NCBI GenBank assembly: GCA_905214725.1
Contig: CAJMNH010000008.1
Location: 42,465 to 106,464 of the forward strand
Direction: 5' to 3'
Length of the DNA stretch: 64,000 bases
Source of the DNA: an uncultured bacterium
GTDB lineage: Bacteria > Bacteroidota > Bacteroidia > Bacteroidales > Rikenellaceae
The translations under genes and the position numbers were made by a program. Shown here piece after piece: positions 52,970-61,763 of the stretch; the stretch's first letter is position 1; every line of letters begins with the position of its first letter. The notes under the pieces were generated by a model. The model did no database searches. It saw only the letters and a program-made list of their open reading frames with translations, and was not told the DNA's origin.

Positions 52970-54310
52970 CTATTCTACTTCCCAAACGCCGCCCTTGCCG
53001 AACAGACGCTCGAGCCATTCGTCCATGAAACCGCAACGGCAGGCGATGTCGATATTCGAAAAACGGCTGCGCATGTAGGGAATCTTGGCAAACGTGTCGC
53101 GGAAACGGGCGCGCGAAACGCCCAGCTGCTCCGGTTCGTAGGGAGCGCCGACCAGTTTCAGGCGGCGGCGCACCTCCTCGAAGGGAATGATCTGCTTGCG
53201 AATCCGCTCCTTCAACTCCGGCCATGCAGCCTTGAATGCCGTCAGCTGCCTACGCAGCCCCTCCTTGTCGACGTATTTGTTCTTCGTTTCGATCAGGGCA
53301 CGGTCAATAAACCCGGGTTTGCCGTCGAAGATGCGCAAAATATCTTTCTCAGTCTCTTCCCACGACTTCCATTTGGCCACGCAGGCGTCGATGTCGAGCG
53401 ATTCGATCGGCGCCGCGAGCAGCAGTTCGAGCGAAGCGGTCGAGGCCAGCGTACCGATGCCGACCTTGAAACCGTGCGACACGTGCTTGCCTTCGAACTC
53501 CAAATCTTCCATATCCCAGAAATGGCTGAACTGGTGCTCCATACCCGACGCCGGACGGCTCGACTTGGCGGCCTGCATCGCAAAACCGCTCAACAGCAGT
53601 CCTTCGGCCAGCTGCTCCACCTTCTTCACATCGCCGTTGTAAACGCCTTCGGGATCGCTCAGCGCCTCCTGCAAACCGTCCTGCACCAAGTCGAATGCAA
53701 ATTGGTCGATCGCCTCCGAACCCACGACATCGGCAATCATCCAGTCGGCGGCGGCCGGTATCTTGGCGATCAGGTCGGCATAGCCCGACGCCGACATCTC
53801 CTTGGGGGCCTTGGCCGCGATCTGCGGATCGAAGGTCATGCCGTAGGGCGCCGGACAATCGAACGTCTGCTTGTTGCCCTGATAGGTGATCGAAGCGCCG
53901 TAAGCCGTATAGCCGTCCATCGAGGCGGCCGTTCCGACGCACATGTAACGACGGCCGCAACGATGCGCCGTCAGTTTCGTCAGGTCGTTGATCACGCCCG
54001 AACCCACGGCCACGGGAATCGCGTCGGTCTTTTTCAGCACGTTTTCCAACTCTTCGACATACGTCCACTCGGCGAACGAGTCGTCGTAACCGTAAACGTG
54101 CGGTTCGTCCTGTGCAATGCCGGCCGCTTCGAAATAATTTTTCACGGCTTCGCCGGCGAGACGATAGGTGATCTTGTCGGCGACGACAATGGCCCGTTTT
54201 CCGGGAAACAACTCCTTGAACATCTCGGCCGAACGGGGCAGGGCATCGCTACCGATGACCAACGCTTTGGTATCCGTCGTCCGCTGCAAGGCACTCTCAA
54301 CTTTATTCAT
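52970..54310 (-). CDS. sn-Glycerol-1-phosphate dehydrogenase (AraM/EgsA-like)
   Basis: 446 residues of the iron-containing/polyol dehydrogenase superfamily. The NAD site reads VAVGSGVINDLTKLTAHR, then TAASMDGYTAYGASI. The metal-binding Asp/His segments are SSRPASGMEHQFSHFWDME and HGFKVGIGTLAS. These match the AraM group, which reduces DHAP to sn-glycerol-1-phosphate, the archaeal-type glycerol stereoisomer. It stands alone with its own promoter. No prenyl-glyceryl-phosphate synthase is next to it, so the downstream lipid is open. Confidence 0.82.
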   Translation of the reverse strand: MNKVESALQRTTDTKALVIGSDALPRSAEMFKELFPGKRAIVVADKITYRLAGEAVKNYFEAAGIAQDEPHVYGYDDSFAEWTYVEELENVLKKTDAIPVAVGSGVINDLTKLTAHRCGRRYMCVGTAASMDGYTAYGASITYQGNKQTFDCPAPYGMTFDPQIAAKAPKEMSASGYADLIAKIPAAADWMIADVVGSEAIDQFAFDLVQDGLQEALSDPEGVYNGDVKKVEQLAEGLLLSGFAMQAAKSSRPASGMEHQFSHFWDMEDLEFEGKHVSHGFKVGIGTLASTASLELLLAAPIESLDIDACVAKWKSWEETEKDILRIFDGKPGFIDRALIETKNKYVDKEGLRRQLTAFKAAWPELKERIRKQIIPFEEVRRRLKLVGAPYEPEQLGVSRARFRDTFAKIPYMRSRFSNIDIACRCGFMDEWLERLFGKGGVWEVE

Positions 54311-54356
54311 CTATTACTTATATTTATAATTTAACGATCTCACCGAATCAGGTTCA

Positions 54357-54387
54357 CAAAGTTAAAAAATTAATTTCATATCCGCAA
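54357..54387 (-). promoter_or_regulatory. Promoter of the glycerol-1-phosphate dehydrogenase gene
   Basis: Minus strand TTG at 54387-54385, 20 bases, TAACTTTG at 54364-54357, 47 bases before the ATG. Confidence 0.65.
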
Positions 54388-54529
54388 CAATTCGTTTTAT
54401 TTTTCATCCCTATATTTCGGTATTTTCTTTTCTTTTATCGCCTAATCGGCTATTTTTTCACATAAAACAGTATGAAAAGGAAAGAAACGACAGTCGCAAT
54501 CATTCGTTCTTCCGAAGCGCCGTTCCGGC

Positions 54530-54550
54530 GTCGGCGACAAAAACGCCGAC
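54530..54550. terminator. Small GC-rich hairpin in the divergent intergenic region
   Basis: GTCGGCG pairs with CGCCGAC across ACAAAAA, followed by CTTTTC. No gene ends nearby, so its role is unclear; it may insulate the two divergent genes. Confidence 0.35.
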
Positions 54551-54600
54551 CTTTTCTTCGGAAGGAATCCGGCACGGAAACACATCTGCAAACCGAATCG

Positions 54601-54632
54601 TTTGTTATTTCGAGATTTAATCCATACCTTTG
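54601..54632 (+). promoter_or_regulatory. Consensus promoter of the CotH lipoprotein gene
   Basis: TTTG at 54601-54604, 20 bases, TACCTTTG at 54625-54632, then a 45-base AT-rich leader to the ATG. Confidence 0.7.
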
Positions 54633-54677
54633 TTTTGAACAACACAATTTTCTTTAACTTCCACACACACAAGACTT

Positions 54678-56270
54678 ATGAAAACTCGCAGTTTTCTATT
54701 CATGGCGGCATACGTCCTTTTCACAGGCGTATCCTGCTCATCGGGCGGCACGGACGATCCCGATCCGACCCCGACTCCCCCACCTCCCGCAGACGTAACA
54801 ATTGACGATCTGAAAATCAAGTCGTTCGAAATTTCGCCCGATGCCAACGAACGCATTTACGGCAAAATCGCCTTCACAGCCGACGCACAAGGGGTTTGGC
54901 ACGGCGCAATCGAACACTACAAGGCCGATCTTTCGCAGCTGAAAGCGACGTTCGACGCCGTAGCGGCGAAGGTGGCCGTCGCCGGCAAAGAGCAGCAAAG
55001 CGGCGTTACGGCCAACGATTTCTCCCGCCCCGTCGTCTACCGGCTCTACGCTACCGACGGCCAATACAAGGAGTTCACCGTGCAACTGAAAAACGGTTCG
55101 GGCACCGGACTTCCGATCGTTGCGATTCTCACCGAAGGCAGCGAGCCTATCACATCGAAGGAGAAATGGCTCCCCGGACGAATCGTATTCGATCCGCAGG
55201 AGTCGGACTATCCTGCGCTGGCGAGTGAAATAGAGGTCAAGGGGCGCGGCAACAACACATGGCGGCTTCCCAAGAAACCCTACGCCGTAAAGCTCGCCGA
55301 AAAGAATTCGGTGCTGGACATGAAAAAGCACAAACGGTGGGTGCTGCTCGCCAATGCCAGCGACCGCACGCTGCTGCGCAACCGCGCCGCGTTCGAGATC
55401 GGCCGCCGCACCGGTCTGCCGTGGACGCCCGACAGCCGCTTCGTGGAGGTAATCCTCAACGGCGAATACAGGGGCAGTTACCTGCTGTGCGAACAGATCC
55501 GCGTAGATAAAAACAGGGTGAACATCGCCGAGATGAAACCCGAAGACACCGCCGGTGAGGCCGTAACGGGCGGCTACCTGCTGGAATTCGACCGCTACTA
55601 CGATGAAATCAACAAATTCCGTACGGCGCACCGCGACCTGCCGGTCAACATCAAGGAGCCTGACGAAAAGGTATTGGGCGCCGAACAGCGCAAGTACATC
55701 ACCGACTATGTCAATCACGTCGAGGAGCTGCTTTACGCCGGCGCGACGATCGACAAATCCTACGCCGACTACATCGACATCGACTCGTTCATCGACTGGT
55801 GGATCGTCGTGGAACTGACGCACAACCGCGACGCCCGACTGCCCGGAAGCTGCTACATGTACAAGGACCGCGGCGGCAAGCTCTGCGCAGGGCCGCTGTG
55901 GGATTTCGATCTGCAAACCTTCAAGGCGGCAACCTCGTTTCTGCTGACCGAGTACGAAATCACCGATTTCACTTCTCCGCAAGGCGATCGCAGCCTGTGG
56001 TACAAGCGTCTGTTCAGCGATCCCGATTTCAAGGCGCGCGCCAAGCAGCGCTGGCAGTCGTATAAGTCGTCGTTCGACGGCATCGCGGACTTTATCGACG
56101 CCGAAGCGGAGAAACTGCAACCGTCGGCCGACGTCAACTGGGCGATGTGGACGCTGGAAAGCGGGCCCAATCAGGACGAATCCCTCTCGTGGGAGGAGGC
56201 CGTAGCCAAGATGCGCGCCAGCTATCTGAGCCGGCTGCAATGGATGGACAAGGAGATCGCCAAATGGTAG
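54678..56270 (+). CDS. CotH kinase-family lipoprotein
   Basis: 530 residues. The lipoprotein signal ends at LFTGVSCSSGG, followed by a Pro-rich spacer (PTPTPPPPAD) and a small beta domain to about 140. The CotH kinase domain fills the rest: EVKGRGNNTWRLPKKPYAVK, DRTLLRNRAAFEIG, FVEVILNGEYRGSYLLCEQI and the metal-binding GPLWDFDLQTF. CotH-type kinases phosphorylate proteins; in Bacteroidota they are surface lipoproteins of unknown target. Confidence 0.9.
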   Translation: MKTRSFLFMAAYVLFTGVSCSSGGTDDPDPTPTPPPPADVTIDDLKIKSFEISPDANERIYGKIAFTADAQGVWHGAIEHYKADLSQLKATFDAVAAKVAVAGKEQQSGVTANDFSRPVVYRLYATDGQYKEFTVQLKNGSGTGLPIVAILTEGSEPITSKEKWLPGRIVFDPQESDYPALASEIEVKGRGNNTWRLPKKPYAVKLAEKNSVLDMKKHKRWVLLANASDRTLLRNRAAFEIGRRTGLPWTPDSRFVEVILNGEYRGSYLLCEQIRVDKNRVNIAEMKPEDTAGEAVTGGYLLEFDRYYDEINKFRTAHRDLPVNIKEPDEKVLGAEQRKYITDYVNHVEELLYAGATIDKSYADYIDIDSFIDWWIVVELTHNRDARLPGSCYMYKDRGGKLCAGPLWDFDLQTFKAATSFLLTEYEITDFTSPQGDRSLWYKRLFSDPDFKARAKQRWQSYKSSFDGIADFIDAEAEKLQPSADVNWAMWTLESGPNQDESLSWEEAVAKMRASYLSRLQWMDKEIAKW

Positions 56271-56296
56271 AGGCGGCGGAACAGGACAAAAAAGTA

Positions 56297-56324
56297 CGGC
56301 AGGGAATCTCACGATTGCCTGCCG
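56297..56324 (+). terminator. Hairpin behind the CotH gene
   Basis: CGGCAGG/CCTGCCG with inner AATC/GATT pairing and a four-base loop, 27 bases behind the stop. No T-run follows. From 56325 to 56615 the only item is an 8-codon ATG frame (56376-56402) behind an AT-rich, leader-like sequence. Confidence 0.5.
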
Positions 56325-56615
56325 CCTTCGAGAAGAATTGCTCTTCTCCAAAACTACTAACCCAAACTTAAATAAATGAAGAAACCTCACTACATCAGGT
56401 AGTTATTCCGATGCAGTTGTCTGTTCTAATCGCAACTCCCGTGCCAAAGGGCATGCAGTCGTAAAAATCGAACGGTTTTGCGGACGAAGGGAACGGAACG
56501 GGGCATTTTTCGTGCGACCCGCTTTCAAAATTACCGTCATTGTCGGAACCTGCAACTCCGACGGCGCGTCTCCTCCGAACCGATCGGCCGAAACAGCCCC
56601 TGACACGAATAAAAA

Positions 56616-56645
56616 ATCATGCCGCTCTTTTCAGAGCGGCATGAT
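56616..56645 (-). terminator. Intrinsic terminator of the YbjN-like/kinase-AAA operon
   Basis: A perfect 13-bp stem (ATCATGCCGCTCT / AGAGCGGCATGAT, loop TTTC). On the minus strand a T-run follows. It lies 18 bases behind the last gene. Confidence 0.88.
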
Positions 56646-56663
56646 CGTTTTAGCGTGCGTCGA

Positions 56664-57047
56664 CTACGCCTCGCGAAGCGTATCGTAGAAACTCTGCTGA
56701 GCGCCTACCAGCATGTCGAGCATGCGAGGCACGACGACGGCGGGTTCGGGCGTCTCGTCCAACAGCACCTCCGTCATCAGGAAAACGCCTTCGCCCATCA
56801 CGACGGCTTTTACGATCTTCTTCGATACATTGATCTTGTTACAGGCTTCGAGCGCGGCGACACGGTTCTCGGCCGTCACGTCGAAGATGAACGGCATCAT
56901 GATTTGCAGGAACTGCTTGTCGTCTGGATAGTTGGAAACAACGAAATTACGCATCTGGTATTTGAACCGGATGTCCTTGTCCTCATCGTACTCGGGCACG
57001 AGCCCCTGCGCCTTGAGGTAGTCGAAAATCATCTCTTGTGTCGTCAT
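56664..57047 (-). CDS. YbjN-like small protein
   Basis: 127 residues from the ATG at 57047. It has an alpha/beta layout with a bacterial YbjN/T3SS-chaperone-like look (IRFKYQMRNFVVSNYPDD, then VAALEACNKINVSKKIVKAV). No signal, Cys pair or enzyme motif. It starts 19 bases behind a kinase-AAA+ gene. Such folds bind partner proteins, so it may be a chaperone or regulator for its neighbour. The family call is tentative. Confidence 0.55.
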   Translation of the reverse strand: MTTQEMIFDYLKAQGLVPEYDEDKDIRFKYQMRNFVVSNYPDDKQFLQIMMPFIFDVTAENRVAALEACNKINVSKKIVKAVVMGEGVFLMTEVLLDETPEPAVVVPRMLDMLVGAQQSFYDTLREA

Positions 57048-57066
57048 AATCAATAGGTTTTATGGG

Positions 57067-58899
57067 TTAATTGGTTTGTCGTTTATAGCCGATCGGCGTG
57101 CGGGCAGCCTGCCGTTCCAAGCCGGTCATCTTGTCGCGCAGTTTATCGTAATCGCTCAGCATCTCGGTCGAAACCGACGGCCGCATGCAGTCGAGCGTTT
57201 CGCAGAGAATTTTCTGCGAGATGGGCACATTGGCGAAAGCCGCCGTAATCGCAGCGTCGTTGACGGCGTAGGCGATGTCGCTCGCCACGAAATTGACCGT
57301 CCGCTCCGCCAGCGCCGCACAATCGACCCCTTCCGTGGGACGATCCTTCAAATTGATCTCGAAAAGCGCCCGTCGGGCCTCTTGGTCGGGAACCGGCACA
57401 TAAATCAACCGGTCGATACGCCCCGTACGCAACACGGCGGGATCGATCATGTCGGGACGGTTCGAGGTGGCGATCACGAAAACCCCCTTCTTTCCGCAGT
57501 TGTTGAGCTGCGTGAGGAACTCGTTGACCTCGCCCGACTGCCCCGAATGCAGCGACTCCTTGCGGCTGGGCACCAGCGCGTCGAACTCGTCGAAACAGAG
57601 GACGGTCGGCGACTTGGCGCGCGCCTCGTCGAAAAGTTTCCCGATCATCTGCTGCGAACCGTGCACATAGATGCTGGCCAAATCCGACGACTTGACCACC
57701 GTATAGTTGAATCCCGTCTCCTCGGCGAACTTCTCGGCAATGAAGGTTTTTCCGCATCCCGGAGGACCGTACAACAACATTCCGTTGGGAATCGCCAATC
57801 GGTATTTGAGCGCCCGCTCACGATCCTGCAACACGTTGATCACCTTGATCCGCAGCAGTTGCTTCAACTCTTCCATCCCCGCCACATCGGCAAAGCCGTT
57901 GCCCTCGCCCTTGGCGAAGGTCGCACGCGGGGATTCGCCCTCGTCGTCGCCGCCGCGCTGTTCACCGTTGGCCGTAAGATCGTTGCCGGACGAATGCGAC
58001 TGCTCGGGCTCGCGCTTGGGAGGCGGCATCTTCACCTCCTCACCCTGCAACGCCCCGATAAACTCCTCGGCACGGCCGAAACGGTCGCGGTCGGGCAATG
58101 CCAACGCGCGCTGCAGCACCTTGTGCAACTGCTCGGTCATTCCCTCGGGTTCCTCTTCGGGAAATTTGAGACCCGCCTTGCGCGCCTCCCGCAACTCCTC
58201 CCTCGCCTCCGAAGGCGATTTCGACGCATCGCAGCTCCATGGCGGACATCCGTAGATCATCTCATAGAGCAGTACGCCGACCGAAAAAAGATCCGACAAC
58301 TTGGAATAGATACCGATGAAGGTCTCGGGAGCGCGGTAACACAATTCCAGATCGGAGGTCTGGAAATCGGGGCGGCCCATCACCGGATGGGAAAGGTGTC
58401 CCATATCGATGATTCGCGGCCGGAGGGGCGCGTCGTCCCCGCAATCGTACATGATATTGCGGGAGGTTATATCGTTATGGATCAAAGTCTCCTCCTGATT
58501 GTGCAGGTATTTGAGCCCCTCCAAGATACGGGTCGCCAGCTCGACGGCCTGCGCCACCGGCAACCGGTGTTCGCGGCTCAGCAGTTCGGCCAGCAATCCG
58601 CCCTGAATGTAGTCGGTAATCAGGTAGGCGTAGCGCTTGTCGCCGATCGACTCGATGCCCGTACGCCGGCAGGCCACCAGCGACGGATGCTCCAATTGCC
58701 CGCACATCTCCACCTCGAAAGGCAGACCGCCCTTCGTAAGCCGCGCGGCGGGAATGCGGTCCAGATCGAAGATTTTCAGGAAGAAGGGCTGTTCCCTGAT
58801 ATCGGAAACGCGATAGGTCTCGGCGCAACTGCCCTCCTTGATAAAAAAACGCACGACGTAACTGCCGGCGAACGTGTCGTTATTCTTTAAGATGCTCAT
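57067..58899 (-). CDS. Ser/Thr protein kinase fused to Cdc48/FtsH-type AAA+ ATPase
   Basis: 610 residues from the ATG at 58899; the longer frame starts inside the promoter. Residues about 15-275 form a protein kinase fold: catalytic loop HNDITSRNIMYD keeps Asp and Asn, and the Mg loop reads DMG instead of DFG. A charged linker (about 280-330) leads to one AAA+ module with Walker A GPPGCGKT, Walker B VLCFDEFDAL and Arg fingers in RTGRIDR. The ATPase could unfold or remodel targets marked by the kinase. It is paired with a YbjN-like protein. No transmembrane helix is seen. Confidence 0.85.
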   Translation of the reverse strand: MSILKNNDTFAGSYVVRFFIKEGSCAETYRVSDIREQPFFLKIFDLDRIPAARLTKGGLPFEVEMCGQLEHPSLVACRRTGIESIGDKRYAYLITDYIQGGLLAELLSREHRLPVAQAVELATRILEGLKYLHNQEETLIHNDITSRNIMYDCGDDAPLRPRIIDMGHLSHPVMGRPDFQTSDLELCYRAPETFIGIYSKLSDLFSVGVLLYEMIYGCPPWSCDASKSPSEAREELREARKAGLKFPEEEPEGMTEQLHKVLQRALALPDRDRFGRAEEFIGALQGEEVKMPPPKREPEQSHSSGNDLTANGEQRGGDDEGESPRATFAKGEGNGFADVAGMEELKQLLRIKVINVLQDRERALKYRLAIPNGMLLYGPPGCGKTFIAEKFAEETGFNYTVVKSSDLASIYVHGSQQMIGKLFDEARAKSPTVLCFDEFDALVPSRKESLHSGQSGEVNEFLTQLNNCGKKGVFVIATSNRPDMIDPAVLRTGRIDRLIYVPVPDQEARRALFEINLKDRPTEGVDCAALAERTVNFVASDIAYAVNDAAITAAFANVPISQKILCETLDCMRPSVSTEMLSDYDKLRDKMTGLERQAARTPIGYKRQTN

Positions 58900-58925
58900 G
58901 CGATATTCTCGGGTTAGACCGATAA

Positions 58926-58956
58926 CAAATATAGACAAATTTTTTCAATATTCCAA
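58926..58956 (-). promoter_or_regulatory. Consensus promoter of the kinase-AAA operon
   Basis: Minus strand TTG at 58956-58954, 20 bases, TATATTTG at 58933-58926, 27 bases before the ATG at 58899. This placement decides the start codon. Confidence 0.7.
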
Positions 58957-59001
58957 CTTCTCAGCCCCTCTTTCACCGAAATGACCGGCCGGCAGAAAAA
59001 C

Positions 59002-59032
59002 GCATGCCGATCCGAATACCGGATCGGCATGC
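59002..59032 (-). terminator. Terminator of the five-gene SudAB operon
   Basis: GCATGCCGATCCG pairs perfectly with CGGATCGGCATGC across AATAC. The minus strand continues into GTTTTTCTG. It lies 20 bases behind the lipoprotein gene. Confidence 0.85.
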
Positions 59033-59051
59033 CCTCTCGTCGCACAGCTCG

Positions 59052-59630
59052 TTACTCGGCCTTGGTGTAAACCACGCCCGAGCCCTCGATCGTCAGCGTC
59101 TGCACGCCGCCGTTCTCAGCCAGCACGGCGGTCTGATCCACATCGATCGTCTGCCCGTTTCCAAGGCTCTGACCGTGAAGGATCAGTTTCCCCGCTTCGC
59201 CCTGCAACTCCCACGAGGTGTATTGCAGCGTAGCCATATTGATCGACTGCGCCTTGCCCTCGACCATCAGTTCGACCCCCATCACGGCGTCCTCCTGAAT
59301 CGGATCGGGCATCACCCAGCGGCCGATAGCGTCGGCGTACTCCTCGCTGCAAACGACCTTGGTCGCAACAGGCAACTGATCCGCGGCGGCAGTCTTGTAA
59401 TCCACCGTCACCAGATTTCCTTCCAGCAGGCCGTACGCCTCTTTGAGATCGGTCGCATCGTCCAAGGCGAAAGTCTGCTGCGCCCCCTCGCTGCCGATCG
59501 GATCGACCACCAGCACGTGCATCGACGTCCCTCCGTTGATAAAGCCCGAGACCTGCTTGATCTCAGCCTTCTTGTTACCGCCGCATGCCGCCAACGACAC
59601 GACGGCAGCCATAAAAAACAATCTTTTCAT
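59052..59630 (-). CDS. Lipocalin-like lipoprotein
   Basis: 192 residues. A lipoprotein signal (MKRLFFMAAVVSLAACGG) has its Cys at 16. The C-terminal part (GRWVMPDPIQEDAVMGVELM, then YTSWELQGEAGKLILHGQS) resembles the lipocalin-like domains of small Bacteroidota lipoproteins. The ligand is unknown. It is the last gene of the operon with aquaporin and SudAB. Confidence 0.7.
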   Translation of the reverse strand: MKRLFFMAAVVSLAACGGNKKAEIKQVSGFINGGTSMHVLVVDPIGSEGAQQTFALDDATDLKEAYGLLEGNLVTVDYKTAAADQLPVATKVVCSEEYADAIGRWVMPDPIQEDAVMGVELMVEGKAQSINMATLQYTSWELQGEAGKLILHGQSLGNGQTIDVDQTAVLAENGGVQTLTIEGSGVVYTKAE

Positions 59631-59663
59631 AATAAGGAAATTATTTCAATGAATAAGAAACGA

Positions 59664-60347
59664 TTACGCTTTCTCCCGATCACAACGCTCGCACGTCAGG
59701 ATCTTCCACACGCCTGCCGAAAGCGCTGCGCCGACAAACGGAGCGACGATAAAAAGCCACAGCTGCGACAACGCCACACCGCCGGCGAAAAGGGCCGGAG
59801 CGATCGAACGCGCGGGATTGACCGATGTTCCCGTAATCGGGATGCAGACGATGTGTACCAGCGTCAGCGTCAAGCCGATGGCCAGTCCCGCGAACGGTCC
59901 GGCGCCCCGCTTTGCATCGGTAGCTCCCAGTACGACCAGCACGAAAACGAACGTAAAGACCGCCTCGGCGACAAACGCCTGCAACATCTCCCCCTCGTCG
60001 AAGCCGTTAGCGCCCGTCGAGGTCGAAGGGCCGTAAGCGCCCGTCGAAGTCAGCGCATAGAGGATCGCCGAACCGATGACGGCACCGATGACCTGAAAGA
60101 GCATGTACATCGCCGCATCGCGACCGCTCATGCGTTTCGAGAGCCATACGCCCAAGGTGATGGCGGGGTTGATGTGACAGCCCGAAATTCCACCGATGGC
60201 ATACGCCATGCCCACCACCGACAACCCGAATGCAAACGCTACGGCCAGCACCTCGGCCGGAGTGCCGCAGCCGAAAAAGACAGCGGCGCCGCAGCCCATC
60301 AATACGAGAACCATCGTTCCCACCATTTCTGCCAAATACTTTTTCAT
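59664..60347 (-). CDS. aqpZ: Aquaporin Z-type water channel
   Basis: 227 residues, six membrane helices. Both NPA half-helix motifs are present (HINPAITLGVW and SVNPARSIAPALF). The selectivity-filter surroundings are of the water-specific AqpZ type rather than glycerol type. It moves water through the inner membrane. It follows SudA after 17 bases, an unusual partner. Confidence 0.93.
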   Translation of the reverse strand: MKKYLAEMVGTMVLVLMGCGAAVFFGCGTPAEVLAVAFAFGLSVVGMAYAIGGISGCHINPAITLGVWLSKRMSGRDAAMYMLFQVIGAVIGSAILYALTSTGAYGPSTSTGANGFDEGEMLQAFVAEAVFTFVFVLVVLGATDAKRGAGPFAGLAIGLTLTLVHIVCIPITGTSVNPARSIAPALFAGGVALSQLWLFIVAPFVGAALSAGVWKILTCERCDREKA

Positions 60348-60364
60348 CTCTTCTGTTTTTAAGA

Positions 60365-61756
60365 TTAGGATCTTTTTTGAAGGTACTCATCGATAGCGCG
60401 CGCCGCGCGGCGTCCGGCGCCCATGGCCAGAATAACCGTTGCGGCGCCCGTTACGGCATCGCCGCCGGCAAAGACTCCCGCACGCGTCGTTCGCCCCTGC
60501 TCGTCGGCCGTGAGGCAACCCCGACGATCCGCCTCCAAACCGCCGGTCGTTGCCGAAAGCAGCGGATTGGGCGACGTTCCGAGCGCCATGATCACCACAT
60601 CGCACGGCACGTCGAACTCCGAACCCTCCTTCGCCACCGGTCTGCGGCGGCCGCTTTCATCGGGCTCGCCGAGCGTCATCTCGACACACCGCAAGCCGCG
60701 CACCCAGCCCTGCTCGTCGCCGAGCACCTCGACCGGATTGGTGAGCATCCGAAAGACGATGCCCTCCTCCTTGGCGTGATGCACCTCTTCGGCGCGCGCC
60801 GGAAGCTCCGCCTCCGAACGCCGGTAGACGATCGCCGCCTCCGCACCGAGCCGCTTGGCCGTGCGTACGGCATCCATCGCTACATTTCCGCCGCCCACCA
60901 CCACGACGCGCCGTCCGACATAGATCGGCGTGTCGTAACGCTCATCGTAAGCATGCATCAGATTGGCGCGGGTCAGAAACTCGTTGGCCGATACCACTCC
61001 GTTCAGATTCTCACCCGCGATGCCCATGAAACGCGGCAATCCGGCGCCCGAACCGATGAAGACGGCGTCGAATCCCTCCTCACTGAGCAGCGAATCGACC
61101 GTCACCGTGCGCCCGACGATCACATCGGTCTCGATCTCTACGCCCAGCCGCCGCACGGCGTCGATCTCGCGCGCCACGATCTTCCGCTTGGGAAGCCGGA
61201 ATTCGGGAATGCCGTAGACCAGCACCCCGCCCACCTCGTGCAGCGCCTCGAAAATCTTCACTCCATACCCCATTTTGGCCAGATCGCTCGCGCAGGCCAG
61301 TCCGGCGGGACCGCTGCCTACAACGGCCACTCTGCGACCCTTGCGCACCGGCAGAGAAACCTCCGCCGCCGACGCATGTTCGATATTCCAGTCGCCCACG
61401 AACCGTTCGAGTTTGCCGATCGCCACCGGCTCGCCCTTGATGCCGAGGATGCAGGCGCCTTCGCACTGCGTCTCCTGCGGACAGACGCGACCGCAGACCG
61501 ACGGCAGCGAACTGTCGCGGGCGATCACGGCGGCGGCTCCCGCCACATCGCCCTCGTGCAGACGGGAAATGAAATCGGGAATCCGCACCCCGACGGGGCA
61601 GGCCGCCACGCAGCGGGGATTCTTGCAGTGCAGACAGCGCGACGCTTCGGTCTGCGCCTCTTCAAGGTCATATCCGTAGCAGACCTCTTCGAAATTGGTC
61701 GCACGGATCGCCGGATCCTGTTCGCGCACCGGCACGCGCGGTATTCTGTTCGCCAT
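60365..61756 (-). CDS. NADPH-dependent glutamate synthase small-chain-like flavoprotein (SudA/NfnB)
   Basis: 463 residues. The N-terminal Fe-S region has CLHCKNPRCVAACP and CGRVCPQETQCEGAC. Two dinucleotide folds follow: VVGSGPAGLACASDLAKMG (FAD) and VVGGGNVAMDAVRTAKRLG (NADPH), then the C-terminal GVFAGGDAVTGAATVILAMG. Behind the SudB-like gene it forms the SudAB/NfnAB pair, which does electron bifurcation between NADH, NADPH and ferredoxin or sulfide/polysulfide chemistry in anaerobes. Automatic annotation often calls it GltA. Confidence 0.92.
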   Translation of the reverse strand: MANRIPRVPVREQDPAIRATNFEEVCYGYDLEEAQTEASRCLHCKNPRCVAACPVGVRIPDFISRLHEGDVAGAAAVIARDSSLPSVCGRVCPQETQCEGACILGIKGEPVAIGKLERFVGDWNIEHASAAEVSLPVRKGRRVAVVGSGPAGLACASDLAKMGYGVKIFEALHEVGGVLVYGIPEFRLPKRKIVAREIDAVRRLGVEIETDVIVGRTVTVDSLLSEEGFDAVFIGSGAGLPRFMGIAGENLNGVVSANEFLTRANLMHAYDERYDTPIYVGRRVVVVGGGNVAMDAVRTAKRLGAEAAIVYRRSEAELPARAEEVHHAKEEGIVFRMLTNPVEVLGDEQGWVRGLRCVEMTLGEPDESGRRRPVAKEGSEFDVPCDVVIMALGTSPNPLLSATTGGLEADRRGCLTADEQGRTTRAGVFAGGDAVTGAATVILAMGAGRRAARAIDEYLQKRS

Positions 61757-61763
61757 GATTTAC

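Noticed and set aside
54472..54657. 61-codon plus-strand frame before the CotH gene
   Set aside because: It runs through a hairpin and the CotH promoter, has no family match and is very Arg-rich.
56376..56402. 8-codon frame behind an AT-rich leader-like sequence
   Set aside because: Too short to support; it may be the scar of a lost surface-protein gene, but nothing else of such a gene remains.
57076..58890. 604-codon open frame opposite the kinase-AAA gene
   Set aside because: Shadow of a GC-rich gene; no promoter or family support.
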